Positions 52,711 to 61,152 of a DNA stretch of 64,000 nt are shown piece by piece. This DNA comes from Brevundimonas sp. PAMC22021 (GTDB lineage: Bacteria; Pseudomonadota; Alphaproteobacteria; Caulobacterales; Caulobacteraceae). The translations under genes and the position numbers were made by a program. The stretch is taken from the NCBI RefSeq assembly GCF_019443405.1, contig NZ_CP080376.1:62001-126000 (forward strand). The letters run 5' to 3'. Position 1 is the stretch's first letter. Each line of letters begins with the position of its first letter. The notes beneath the pieces were generated by a model. That model worked only from the letters and a program-made list of their open reading frames with translations. It was not told the DNA's origin and did no database searches.

Positions 52711-53425
52711 GCGGCGCGCGCCCCTAGCCGCCGCGGGCCTGGTGCTCGCTACGGCGCTCGGGCTCTGCGGAGGCGCCGTGGCTCAGCAGATCGTCTACGA
52801 TCCGCGCGCCCATGTGCAGACCAGCCTGCAGGCCGCACGTCAGCTGGAAAGCCTGGCCAATGAGGCGCGGTCCCTGGCCAACGAGGCGCGCACGCTGGCC
52901 ACCTCGCCCTACAGCCACCTGGCTCAGTCCTCCCAGACCCTGCGCGAGATCGGCGAACTGGCCCACACCGTTCGCGGTACGGCGTCGACGCTTGAAGGCG
53001 TCCAGCGCCAGTTCGCCGATCTGTATCCGGACGATCTTTCGCTCTCCGATCTGACGGCGCTGGGCGGGGGCCGGACCGCCACCGCCCGCCGTACGGCCCA
53101 GGACGTCGCCCGCACCGCCGCCGAACTGGAGCGGCTCAGCCAGGGTCGCGACGGGCGGCACCGCGGAGCCTTGGCGGCGAGCGAGGGGGCGCAGGGCCAG
53201 ACGGCCGCGATCCAGTCGTCGACGCAGATGCTGTCGGTGCTGGCCGAGGACCTGGCGAGCCTGCGGACCCTGATGCTGGCGCAGTCGCGGCTTATGGCCG
53301 AAGCGACAGCCCGGCACGCCGCCGAGAACGAGGCCGGGCTGGAGGCGCGCGGGCGCTTGTGGGGACGGGAGGCAAGAACGCCGGCCTCGCCTGTGTTCGA
53401 TCCTCTGCCGCGCGCGCGACGCTGA
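52637..53425 (+). CDS. trbJ: TrbJ/VirB5-family conjugal-transfer protein
   Basis: The 262-residue exported protein starts at ATG 52637 (AAGGGAG upstream), inside the end of trbE. An ATG at 52694 gives a shorter signal peptide but lacks a ribosome-binding site. The signal region APLAAAGLVLATALGLCGGA ends at AVAQ. The mature part has IVYDPRAHVQTSLQAARQLE and long coiled-coil helices rich in EARSLANEART repeats. TrbJ/VirB5 acts at the pilus tip and in mating contact. No lipoprotein TrbK gene follows, unlike in RP4. Confidence 0.88.
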   Translation: MLIVSSTASIRPPLTPLPPMPRRTRRRAPLAAAGLVLATALGLCGGAVAQQIVYDPRAHVQTSLQAARQLESLANEARSLANEARTLATSPYSHLAQSSQTLREIGELAHTVRGTASTLEGVQRQFADLYPDDLSLSDLTALGGGRTATARRTAQDVARTAAELERLSQGRDGRHRGALAASEGAQGQTAAIQSSTQMLSVLAEDLASLRTLMLAQSRLMAEATARHAAENEAGLEARGRLWGREARTPASPVFDPLPRARR

Positions 53426-53436
53426 GGAGACGCGCC

Positions 53437-54840
53437 ATGGCCGGCCCCGGCATGGAGACCCCCAACGAACTGATGGTGGTGTTCTCGAACACGGTCACAG
53501 CCGGCTTCGACGCCCTGTCCGGCTCGGTCAACGGCGTGTTCGGCCTGCTGATCGCGCTTGTGGTCGCCCTTACCGGCATCCAGTGGGCTCTGTCTCCGCA
53601 TCGTGAAGTGCTCGCCGCCGGCTTCGGCAAGGTGCTGCTGATCGGCGCCTTCGCCTGGATCATCAACGACTGGCAGGCGCTTTCGGAAACGATCTACGCC
53701 GGCTTCCTTGAACTGGGCCTGACGGCCGGTGGCGGATCGCTGACCCGGCAGGAGTTCCTGAATCCTGGGGCGATCCTTCAGCAGGGCTGGGAGATCGTCA
53801 AGGCGCTCGGCGAGACGCCTGCGGCGGTCGAGAACCCGCTCGATGTCATGGGCAACATGGCCGACGCCCTGATCCTGGGCCTGGCCATGATCGGCATCAT
53901 GCTGGCCTTCGCGCTCCTGGCCCTGCAGATCATTGTCTCGCTGCTGGAGTTCAAGATCGTCACCCTGGGCGGCTTCGTGCTCCTGCCCTTCGGCATCTGG
54001 AACAAGACCGCCTTTCTGGCCGAACGGCCCCTTGGATATGTCGTCTCGTCCGGATTGAAGGTGCTCGCCCTCGCCATCGTCGTCTCCGGCGCGCGCACGA
54101 TCTTTGATCAACTCCAGCCCTCGTCCAATCCGGACATCTACGAGGCCCTGACCATCCTGGTGGCCTCGCTGCTGCTGGCGATGCTGGCGGTCTTCATTCC
54201 CAACCTGGCCGCCGCCCTGGTTACAGGCGGACCGGCCCTGGGCGCGGGCGCCGCCCTGACGGGCGCGCTCGCCGTGGCCGGCGGTGGAGCGCTTGTGGGC
54301 GCAGGCGTGGCGGGCGCAGGCGCCGCCGCCGGTCGCGCCGCCGCCGTCAGCGGGTCGGTCCGCTCCGCAGCGGGCGCCGCATCGGCGTCCCGGTCGGCGC
54401 CCGGCGGATCGCCGCCCCCAGGAGGCCCCGGCGGACGCGCCGCGCCGTCGGCTCCGCCGCCGACAGCGGCGGGCGGGAGTGCGCGTGAACGGTCAGCCAG
54501 CCCGTCGCCGCCGCGCGGAGAGCCGCCGATCGGACCCCTCGGGCCGAGTAAGAGCCCGTCGGCGAAAGCCGAAGCGCCGCCGCCGGAACCGTCGGCACCC
54601 CTGTCGTCCGAGCCCCGGACGCGCGCCGCCGGATTCCAACCTCAGGGCGGTGACCGAAACGCTCCGGATGGCGGCTGGCCGCCGCTGCCCGGTGACGCGG
54701 TTCCCCGGTTGCGCGGCGCTCGGCCCTCCGGCCGGTCCGCAGCCCTGCAGGCCTTTTTTGTCGCCAATGCCGGTCGCGGCCTGATGCCAGCCGGCGAGAG
54801 CAGCGGCGCCCTTAAACCCACCGTCACCTCCGAGGATTGA
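53437..54840 (+). CDS. trbL: TrbL/VirB6-family conjugal-transfer membrane protein
   Basis: The 467-residue inner-membrane protein has an N-terminal region with about six helices. These include VNGVFGLLIALVVALTGIQW, KVLLIGAFAWIINDW, MLAFALLALQIIVSLLEFKI and ALTILVASLLLAMLAVFIPN. A long Ala/Gly/Pro/Ser-rich cytoplasmic or periplasmic tail (about residues 265-440) follows. GAGGAG precedes the ATG at 53437. TrbL forms the inner-membrane channel. The low-complexity tail varies between elements. Confidence 0.9.
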   Translation: MAGPGMETPNELMVVFSNTVTAGFDALSGSVNGVFGLLIALVVALTGIQWALSPHREVLAAGFGKVLLIGAFAWIINDWQALSETIYAGFLELGLTAGGGSLTRQEFLNPGAILQQGWEIVKALGETPAAVENPLDVMGNMADALILGLAMIGIMLAFALLALQIIVSLLEFKIVTLGGFVLLPFGIWNKTAFLAERPLGYVVSSGLKVLALAIVVSGARTIFDQLQPSSNPDIYEALTILVASLLLAMLAVFIPNLAAALVTGGPALGAGAALTGALAVAGGGALVGAGVAGAGAAAGRAAAVSGSVRSAAGAASASRSAPGGSPPPGGPGGRAAPSAPPPTAAGGSARERSASPSPPRGEPPIGPLGPSKSPSAKAEAPPPEPSAPLSSEPRTRAAGFQPQGGDRNAPDGGWPPLPGDAVPRLRGARPSGRSAALQAFFVANAGRGLMPAGESSGALKPTVTSED

Positions 54841-54842
54841 GC

Positions 54843-55526
54843 ATGCATCCGTTCTTCAGGCCGAAACGGGCCTTGAGCGCCGCCCCCGAGAGCACGCCCT
54901 ATCAGCGGGCGGGACAGGTCTGGGACGACCGCATGGGGCTTTCGGTCGCCCACGCCCGGAACTGGCGCCGCCTCGCCGTCGCCAACCTGGGCCTCGCGGC
55001 GTTTTTGGGCGCAGGCTGGTGGGTTCAGGCCGACCGGGCGGTGGTGCGGCCCTTTGTGGTCGAGGTGTCGGACTGGGGGCAGACCCAGAAGATCACCGCG
55101 CTCGATGGCCGCTACCATCCGACGGAGGCCCAGACCGGCTATGCCCTGGCCTAATGGATCCGAGACGTTCGGTCGAAGTCGATCGATCCCATTGTCATCC
55201 GCCAGAACTGGCTGCGGGCGTATGACCTTCTCACCCCGAAGGCCTCGGGATTTCTCAACAACTGGGCCCAGACAAACGACCCCTTCTCCGACGCTGGTCG
55301 AGAGGCCGTCAATGTGGAGGTCCTCAACGTCGTGCGCCGAAGCGACCGGACGTTTGACCTGCAGTGGCGCGAGACGCGCTTCGTCAACGGCCAGCAGGCT
55401 GGGTCGGAACGCTGGCGCGGCCTGATCACGGTCACTCACCAGCCGCCGCGCACCGAGGCGGAGCTGATGCGCAATCCCCTTGGTCTTCGAATTGAGGATG
55501 TCTCATGGACCCCCGACGCCTCCTGA
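54843..55526 (+). pseudogene. trbF: trbF interrupted by an in-frame stop
   Basis: The N-terminal third (MHPFFRPKRALSAAPESTPY, one helix LAVANLGLAAFLGAGWWVQA, VEVSDWGQTQKITALDG) is TrbF/VirB8. After YALA at 55149-55151 the codon is TAA (55152-55154). The same frame then continues as perfect TrbF: WIRDVRSKSIDPIVIRQNWL, AYDLLTPKASGFLNNWAQTN and VEVLNVVRRSDRTFDLQWRE, to a stop at 55526. One base change from CAA, GAA or AAA would make the stop. VirB8-type proteins nucleate the T4SS core, so loss should block transfer, unless the codon is read through or is an assembly error. Confidence 0.85.
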
Positions 55527-56578
55527 ACCCCATCGCGCTCAGCCTCGGCCTCAGCCTCGCGTTCTCGGCTGGCGGCTGCGCCAGGGTGCGGTCCGCCGCG
55601 CTCACATCCCAGACGGAGATCGCTCCGGTTCCGTTGGGTCCTGACATACCCGCCGTCGAGCTGGTCCTGTCCGCCGCGCCGGACGCAGCGCTCGCCGATC
55701 CGGCTCCGGCCGCCCGACCGTATCTGGAAGAGATCGCCCGCGACGCCGCCACGGCTCCCGAACCGGTGGGCGGGCTGACCGGCAGGGCGACCGGTCAGAT
55801 GACCGATCCGCCCAGGCCGCCTCGCGGGCGGCCGGCGATCGCCGCGGCCAACCGGGCGGCGCGCGCCGCCTCCAGCGGCGTCGGCTTCGTTGAAGGCGTT
55901 CAGGTGTTTCCCTGGAGAGAAGGGCGGGTCTATGAAGTCTGGACCGCTCCGCTCCGCGTCACCGCCCTGACCCTCGCCCCCGGCGAAACGATCACGGCCA
56001 AGGCGGCTGGAGACACGGTCCGCTGGCAGATTGGCGAAAGTCGCTCGGGCGAGGGCGCCCAGGCGCGCACCCTTGTCCTGATCAAGCCGCTGCGATCCGG
56101 CCTGGAGACCAATCTGGTCCTGACCACGAGCCGCAGGGTCTATTATCTGGCGCTTCGCAGCGGAGGCGCCGACAGCTTCAACGCCGCCATCGCCTGGGAT
56201 CACGCCGACAGCCCGATCGATGTCGCCCCGCCGGACGCGGCGCTGGAGCCGCCTCCCCCCAATGTCGCGTCGGCTGCGGCGCAGCCCTCCCTCGACGCCC
56301 GATACCGCATCGACACCGGCGGCCGGGCGCCGCGATGGATGCCCACGGCGGTGTTCAACGATGGCGCCCGGACCTTTATCGCGCTGTCGCCGGAGGCGGG
56401 CGTGGATGAAGCGCCGGCGCTGTTCGTCAAAGCCGGCGGCGAGCTCCAGCTCGTCAACTACCGTCAGGCCGACGGACTCATGATCGTGGATCGTGTGTTC
56501 GATGAGGCCGAGCTGCGCCTGGGCGATCGCCGCCCGATCGTGGTTCGAATCCGCAGACATGAGGGAGCCGCCCGATGA
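55505..56578 (+). CDS. trbG: TrbG/VirB9-family conjugal-transfer protein
   Basis: The 357-residue protein has a lipoprotein-like signal (SLGLSLAFSAGGC) and a Pro/Ala-rich linker. The VirB9 core begins VQVFPWREGRVYEVWTAPLR, followed by VTALTLAPGETITAKAAGDT, and ends with VPTAVFNDG-like WMPTAVFNDGARTFIALSPE and DRVFDEAELRLGDRRPIVVR. It forms part of the outer-membrane core complex with TrbH/TrbI-type proteins. The start overlaps the trbF end by 22 bases. The Cys suggests it may take over the anchoring role of the missing VirB7-type lipoprotein. Confidence 0.93.
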   Translation: MDPRRLLNPIALSLGLSLAFSAGGCARVRSAALTSQTEIAPVPLGPDIPAVELVLSAAPDAALADPAPAARPYLEEIARDAATAPEPVGGLTGRATGQMTDPPRPPRGRPAIAAANRAARAASSGVGFVEGVQVFPWREGRVYEVWTAPLRVTALTLAPGETITAKAAGDTVRWQIGESRSGEGAQARTLVLIKPLRSGLETNLVLTTSRRVYYLALRSGGADSFNAAIAWDHADSPIDVAPPDAALEPPPPNVASAAAQPSLDARYRIDTGGRAPRWMPTAVFNDGARTFIALSPEAGVDEAPALFVKAGGELQLVNYRQADGLMIVDRVFDEAELRLGDRRPIVVRIRRHEGAAR

Positions 56579-57765
56579 TCGAGCTCCAGACCGGCCAGAC
56601 CCCGAGCGGCGCCGGCGGGGCCGCGGGCTCCGAGCCCGGCCCGATCACGCCTCCGCCCCCGTCCAAGACGCCTGCGCCGCCGCTGATGGGCCGTGCGCCG
56701 CGACCCGGTGCGGTCCGGATCCGCAAGCCCGTGGTCCAGGCCGGCGTAGTCCTGGCCGCCCTGCTGGTGTCGGGATCTCTGGCGTGGGCCTTTATTGTTC
56801 AGCCTGAACTCAAGGCTCGGGCCGTCGACGCCGCCACATCGGAGCAGCTCGGGGAGGCGAGGGCAAGCGTCCGGCCTTCGGACATCGTCACCGGGCAGCC
56901 GGCGAGCTATGATCGGCTGCCCGTCGTCTCGTCGACCTTGCCTGAGCCGCGGGGCGGCGCCTTGGAAGAGATAGCCGGCGTTCCTGAAGCGCAGACGCCC
57001 GCGCCCTCACCGTCCTATGCGCGGCAGCGTGAACGCCGGCCGGTCGATCAGGCGGCGGAATCAAGCCTGTTCTTCCCGAACGCAGCCGTCACCCCGGTCG
57101 CAGCCCCGCGGGCAGCCGAAGGCGCCGAGGCCACACCGACCGCGTCAGGGCGGGATCATGAGGCAATCTACAGTCCGCACCAGCTGCTGGCGCCGATCTC
57201 GCCTTATGAGTTGAAGGCGGGCGCGATGATCCCCGGCGTGCTGTTGACGGCGCTCGACACCGCCCGACCAGGCCCTGTGGTGGCGACCGTCACCCAGAAC
57301 GTCTTTGATTCCGTTACGGGCCGCCACCTAGTTATCCCGCAAGGGACCCGGTTGATCGGGCGTCATCTTGGGGAAGGCGTTCACGGCGATCGTCGCGCCT
57401 ATCTGGTCTGGAACCGGTTGATCCTGCCCAATGGCAAGAGCCTGATCCTGGCCGAAGAGCCCGGCGTGGACGCCCAAGGCGCGGTGGGCGTCCGCGGCCA
57501 GGTTGATCGCCGCCTCTGGCCGCTGGGAGTCGCTTCGCTGTTCGCCGGCGCGATCACCACCCTGGGCGAGTTGGCCCGGGCCGGCTCGGACGATCGCTCG
57601 GTTGTGGCCAGTGCTGGAGACGCGGCCTCCATTGAGGCGGCCGAGGTCGGCGGCCGGCTGATCGACCGGGAGCTCGGCGTCCGACCCTCGATCCGTGTCC
57701 GCGCGGGTGCGCCGGTCCGCGTGATGATCACCCGCGATCTGATCCTGGAGCCTTACCGACCATGA
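56575..57765 (+). CDS. trbI: TrbI/VirB10-family conjugal-transfer protein
   Basis: The 396-residue protein has a Pro-rich cytoplasmic N-terminus, one helix (QAGVVLAALLVSGSLAWAFI, about residues 54-73) and a linker. The periplasmic VirB10 beta-barrel domain has SPYELKAGAMIPGVLLTALD, GPVVATVTQNVFDSVTGRHL and VIPQGTRLIGRHLGEGVHGD. The end VRAGAPVRVMITRDLILEPY is canonical. It spans both membranes and couples ATPase energy to the outer pore. It overlaps trbG by four bases. Confidence 0.95.
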   Translation: MIELQTGQTPSGAGGAAGSEPGPITPPPPSKTPAPPLMGRAPRPGAVRIRKPVVQAGVVLAALLVSGSLAWAFIVQPELKARAVDAATSEQLGEARASVRPSDIVTGQPASYDRLPVVSSTLPEPRGGALEEIAGVPEAQTPAPSPSYARQRERRPVDQAAESSLFFPNAAVTPVAAPRAAEGAEATPTASGRDHEAIYSPHQLLAPISPYELKAGAMIPGVLLTALDTARPGPVVATVTQNVFDSVTGRHLVIPQGTRLIGRHLGEGVHGDRRAYLVWNRLILPNGKSLILAEEPGVDAQGAVGVRGQVDRRLWPLGVASLFAGAITTLGELARAGSDDRSVVASAGDAASIEAAEVGGRLIDRELGVRPSIRVRAGAPVRVMITRDLILEPYRP

Positions 57766-58292
57766 CCCGCTTCCGTCGTCTTGCCGTCGTCGCGGCGCTT
57801 CCCGCAGCGCTTTCGGGCGTGGGCGTGGGCGTGGGCGTGGGCGTGGGCGTGGGCGCGGTCGCTGACCATCGCTCGGCGCTGGCCCTGATCAATGAGAGTC
57901 CAAGCCTGCCCAGGGGGCTTTATGTGCTCCGGCCCGCCGCGCGTCCGGACCGGGGCGCGGTGGTCGCCGTTCCGCAGCCTCTATCCGTGCGCCCCTACAT
58001 GGCCCGTCGGGGCATGCCTTCGGCCGTGCTCCTGATCAAGCGGGTGGCGGCGACAGGCGGGGACGCCGTTTGCTCGGACGGCCGGTGGCTGATCGCGCCG
58101 GGCCGCACGGTCGCGATCCTTTCGCGCAACCGCGGGAGCGAGCGGCTGCCGGTGTGGCGAGGCTGCCGCCGACTGGCCGCCAACGAGCGCCTGCTTCTTG
58201 GCGACACGCCGACCAGCCTCGATAGCCGGTACTTCGGGCCGATCACGACCGACCAGATCCGTGGCGTCTATCGGGAGACCTTGAGATGGTGA
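57762..58292 (+). CDS. traF: TraF-type signal peptidase (S26) of the conjugation system
   Basis: The 176-residue membrane protease resembles RP4 TraF, which trims and cyclises the TrbC pilin. The catalytic Ser is in NESPSLPRGLYVLRP (S46) and the Lys in LLIKRVAATGG (K93); the end LLLGDTPTSLDSRYFGPI fits the S26 family. The N-terminal hydrophobic anchor contains an unusual (Gly-Val) run coded by the hexanucleotide repeat at 57815-57850. It overlaps trbI by four bases and the transglycosylase gene by seven. Confidence 0.9.
   Translation: MTRFRRLAVVAALPAALSGVGVGVGVGVGVGAVADHRSALALINESPSLPRGLYVLRPAARPDRGAVVAVPQPLSVRPYMARRGMPSAVLLIKRVAATGGDAVCSDGRWLIAPGRTVAILSRNRGSERLPVWRGCRRLAANERLLLGDTPTSLDSRYFGPITTDQIRGVYRETLRW
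57815..57850 (+). repeat. Hexanucleotide repeat (GGGCGT)6 in traF
   Basis: Six perfect copies of GGGCGT and a seventh imperfect one encode alternating Gly-Val in the membrane anchor of TraF. Slippage would change length by two residues without shifting the frame. Confidence 0.9.
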
Positions 58293-58903
58293 AGTTGCTT
58301 ATGGCCTTGACTGCTGCAGTTGCCCTGGTCGCCGGATCGGCTCGGGCCCAGTCCCCCGTCGACTGGAGCCGCGCCGGCGGCGGCCTGTTCGCCGTACAGG
58401 CGTCAGGCGATCCGATCGCTCTCGACGATCGGCTATCCAGGATCGACCGTGTGCGACTGACCGCGCCAGCTCAGCCGTTGGAAGCGGCCGTCGCAGAGGC
58501 GGCGGAGCGCCACGGCCTGGACCGCAAGCTGCTGCATGCGCTGGTGGTGGTTGAAAGCGCCTACCAGGTCAGGGCCTGTTCACCGGCCGGGGCCTGCGGC
58601 CTGACCCAGCTGATGCCTGGAACGGCCGCCGATCTCGGCGTCGTCGATCGGTTCGACGCCATGGACAACCTGCGAGGCGGCGCCGACTACCTGGCGCGTC
58701 AAATCCGGCGCTTTGGCGACCTTCGGCTCGCCCTGGCGGCCTATAATGCGGGTCCCGGCCGGGTGGCCCGGCTTGGCCGCATTCCCGACATCCCTGAAAC
58801 CCGGAGCTACGTCGCGGCGGTGATCAACTGCTATCTCGCCCTGACCGCCGGACGTGGCGTCAGGTCGTCGCGCCAATGCGCGTCGCCGGAGGCCGGTCTG
58901 TGA
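58286..58903 (+). CDS. Lytic transglycosylase (VirB1-like)
   Basis: The 205-residue exported enzyme has a signal peptide (LMALTAAVALVAGSARA) and an SLT domain. The catalytic Glu is in LHALVVVESAYQVRACSPAG (E90), followed by ACGLTQLMPGTAADLGV and LRLALAAYNAGPGRV. It cleaves peptidoglycan to let the T4SS pass. Extra Cys pairs (C98 and C103) may form a disulfide. The gene is fully embedded in the trb operon. Confidence 0.92.
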   Translation: MVKLLMALTAAVALVAGSARAQSPVDWSRAGGGLFAVQASGDPIALDDRLSRIDRVRLTAPAQPLEAAVAEAAERHGLDRKLLHALVVVESAYQVRACSPAGACGLTQLMPGTAADLGVVDRFDAMDNLRGGADYLARQIRRFGDLRLALAAYNAGPGRVARLGRIPDIPETRSYVAAVINCYLALTAGRGVRSSRQCASPEAGL

Positions 58904-59214
58904 GCGCCGACGTCTCCATCACCGAGGGCGCCCGTGGAACGTCGGCTGAGCTCCAGACCCTGCTGACGCGCGCGGAGGCTTCGGCCTATCTGCAAGGCAA
59001 GGGCATCCGCATGAAGCCGAACACCTTGGCGCGGGCCTATTCAACAGGCTCCGGCGGTCCGCCCTGCCGTCACATCCGGAACAAGCCGTTCTATCCGCTG
59101 GAGCTGCTCAACGCCTGGGCCGCGTCGCAGATCACAGCCCCCGCTTCGTCTTCGAGCGAACGGCAGCGCCTCAGGCGCGAAGCGCGACGCCGGGAGGCTC
59201 CTCATGGCGCATGA
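58900..59214 (+). CDS. Small DNA-binding (excisionase-like) protein
   Basis: From GTG 58900 the 104-residue product has the motif LTRAEASAYLQGKGIRMKPN, followed by TLARAYSTGSGGPPCRHIRN and FYPLELLNAWAAS. This is the winged-helix arrangement of Xis/MerR-like element-encoded proteins (TRAEA-YL-GKGI, GGP--R, Y---L--W). The tail is basic (RQRLRREARRREAPHGA). It may control excision or expression of the element. It overlaps the transglycosylase gene by four bases. Confidence 0.65.
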   Translation: MSADVSITEGARGTSAELQTLLTRAEASAYLQGKGIRMKPNTLARAYSTGSGGPPCRHIRNKPFYPLELLNAWAASQITAPASSSSERQRLRREARRREAPHGA

Positions 59215-59378
59215 GCCGGCTGGACCGCGGCGCTTGCGGCCTGGCACGCCGTCATGCCGCCCACGGCACAAGGCGCATCGGGCGCGGACCGGGTGGCCTT
59301 CCGTCACGGCCGCCTTCGACCGACCCGCGGCGGCTGGCGTCGCCGGGGTCCAGGCGACGTGGATGCCGGACGTGCGTC

Positions 59379-59783
59379 ATGGATTATGAAGAGCCAATCG
59401 AGCGTTTTCTAGGGTGGCGACAGGTGCGCCATCTGACGGGGCTCGGCCGGACGACGGCGTGGCGGATGCGGCAGTCCGGCGATTTCCCGCACCCGGTCCC
59501 CATTTCACCTGGGCGGGTCGCCTGGCGCGAACGCGACATAGTCGCCTGGAACCAGAGCCGCGGCGCGTTGATCCCCGCGGCGCCGCGGTCGACGCCGATC
59601 TCACCCTGTGCGCCTCCCGTGTCGCCGAGCCGGCGGGACGCGGCCTCGCGAACGGTCCCGGCGGTCTCGGCCCCGCTCGCGCAGGGTCAGGTCTGCGCCC
59701 TAAGTCATGTTCCCTGTTCTGTCCGGCCGGGCCGTCGGAAGCGCTCAATCCTCGTGGAAGGGCAGCTGGGCTTTGACTTCTAG
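59379..59783 (+). CDS. AlpA-family regulator
   Basis: The 134-residue product from ATG 59379 starts with the AlpA-type helix-turn-helix: RFLGWRQVRHLTGLGRTTAW, RMRQSGDFPHPVPISPGRVA and WRERDIVAWNQSR. AlpA proteins activate integrase or excision functions in islands and prophages. The remainder is a Pro/Ser/Arg-rich tail ending LVEGQLGFDF. The frame continues upstream to 59211 with poor composition, so 59379 is preferred. It closes the trb operon. Confidence 0.75.
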   Translation: MDYEEPIERFLGWRQVRHLTGLGRTTAWRMRQSGDFPHPVPISPGRVAWRERDIVAWNQSRGALIPAAPRSTPISPCAPPVSPSRRDAASRTVPAVSAPLAQGQVCALSHVPCSVRPGRRKRSILVEGQLGFDF

Positions 59784-59942
59784 CGTCCACAAGCAGGACG
59801 GGCGTTTGCCGACTAGGCGGCAGGAGCCATCGAAGGCCATGCTGGAGTGGGTTCAGTGGAGTGGCTTGTTGTTCCGGTATCCCTGTATGCGCGATTCTTG
59901 GGCCAACAGATTCCAAGATTTACAGTAGAGAGGCCGGGAGCG

Positions 59943-59981
59943 GCCTTTGCCGGGTGGCGCCAATGTCCGCCCGGCAAAGGC
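59943..59981. repeat. Perfect 12-base inverted repeat between trb and the toxin-antitoxin genes
   Basis: GCCTTTGCCGGG (59943-59954) pairs with CCCGGCAAAGGC (59970-59981) around a 15-base loop. It lies about 160 bases after the AlpA gene and 65 before the antitoxin gene. It could terminate the trb transcript or be an operator for the toxin-antitoxin pair. Confidence 0.6.
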
Positions 59982-60046
59982 GAGGAGGGTTAGGCCCGCT
60001 GGCGTTCGTGCTCAAATGGGCTATACTTCTGCTCAAAGGAGCTAGA

Positions 60047-60652
60047 ATGAGCGTCAGAGCCGAAGCTTCCCCCAAGACGCCGTCACGCCGCGCGCGGGCT
60101 TTAAAGCCTCCCGCGAGCTCCATCGCGGTTGGCGAGCTTGCGCAGGGGACGCGGACAAAAGGGTCTGCACGGGAACCGCATGAGAATATGCGCGTGCAGG
60201 CGGCCGATTCGCTTACAGCCCTCAACGCAGACTACGGCCTCATCTATCGCTCAACGCCTTTGGACCGCATCAGGCTCGCTAAACGCGGCGTTTCCGCCCG
60301 CGACGCCAAGTCCCTCCTGTCAGCATTGGCGATCCCCTCCGGGGCTTTGCACGAGGCTCTTCACCTGTCCGTATCGACTCTGAACCGCAGAGCGAAGACG
60401 GCGGAGCGGCTGCCTGTCGACGAGAGCGAGCGGGTCTTGGGGCTGGCTCGGTTGATCGGTCAGGTTGAAGTCATGGTCGCCGAGTCCGGGGACGCTGACG
60501 GTTTTGACGTCCGGGATTGGACAGCGCGCTGGCTTACCGCGCCCGCCGGCGCGCTTGGGGGGCTTCGGCCGATGGATCTCATGGACACCATGGAAGGGCA
60601 GGCCATGGTGTCGGACACGCTGGCCCGCATGCAAAGCGGAGCCTACGCTTGA
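60047..60652 (+). CDS. Xre/MbcA/ParS-type antitoxin (DUF2384)
   Basis: The 201-residue protein starts at ATG 60047 (AAAGGAG five bases upstream). After a basic, disordered N-terminus (about 60 residues, longer than usual) comes the Xre-like helix-turn-helix AIPSGALHEALHLSVSTLNR and the C-terminal DUF2384 part ESERVLGLARLIGQVEVMVA, WLTAPAGALGGLRPMDLMDT and EGQAMVSDTLARMQSGAYA. It neutralises the RES toxin encoded four bases in overlap downstream and likely represses its own promoter. A TATACT at about 60022-60027 may be the -10 element. Confidence 0.9.
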   Translation: MSVRAEASPKTPSRRARALKPPASSIAVGELAQGTRTKGSAREPHENMRVQAADSLTALNADYGLIYRSTPLDRIRLAKRGVSARDAKSLLSALAIPSGALHEALHLSVSTLNRRAKTAERLPVDESERVLGLARLIGQVEVMVAESGDADGFDVRDWTARWLTAPAGALGGLRPMDLMDTMEGQAMVSDTLARMQSGAYA

Positions 60653-61152
60653 GCCAGGCCCTTTGGCGCATCGCCATGGATGCGCCGGCCTATCAAGCGG
60701 ATGACTTGTCCGGCAAGGGCGCCGAGATCACTGGCGGTCGCTGGAACGTCAAGGATGTGCCGGTGGTCTACACATCGCCGACGCAGTCCCTCGCCTGTCT
60801 CGAGACCATCGTTCACCTCAACGCCGGCGGCCTGCCGCTGAACCGCTATCTGGTGAAGATCGATGTTCCCGCTGATTGCTGGAACGCCAAGGAAATCGTT
60901 GACGCCGCGGGCTTGGGAGTTGGCTGGGACGCCGAGCTGCCAGGCAAGGTCAGTCTGGATTTCGGCACGGGGTGGCTGCGGTCGCTACGCTCTCCTCTTC
61001 TCCTGGTTCCTTCCGTGATCGTGCCGGATGAAGCCAACGTGCTGATCAACCCTCGTCACCCTCTCTGCGCCGGTCTTGCCGCCACAAAGGTTCGTAAGTG
61101 GGTCTATGATCCGCGCCTACGCAGTCCGTCGCGGAATCGACCCGGTTCTTGA
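60649..61152 (+). CDS. RES-domain toxin
   Basis: The 167-residue protein has the RES fold marks: LWRIAMDAPAYQADDLSGKG (Arg near the start), GGRWNVKDVPVVYTSPTQSL and ACLETIVHL, the conserved Arg-Tyr-Glu-Ser positions named for the family. RES toxins degrade or ADP-ribosylate using NAD+, stopping growth. The TTG start at 60649 overlaps the antitoxin stop (TTGA); ATG 60676 is an alternative. The pair is complete. Its place next to the trb remnant suggests it may have maintained the element. Confidence 0.9.
   Translation: MSQALWRIAMDAPAYQADDLSGKGAEITGGRWNVKDVPVVYTSPTQSLACLETIVHLNAGGLPLNRYLVKIDVPADCWNAKEIVDAAGLGVGWDAELPGKVSLDFGTGWLRSLRSPLLLVPSVIVPDEANVLINPRHPLCAGLAATKVRKWVYDPRLRSPSRNRPGS

Noticed and set aside
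59204..59389. 61-codon + frame between the Xis-like and AlpA-like genes
   Set aside because: Pro/Arg/Ala-rich composition without domain features; probably spacer DNA of the operon.
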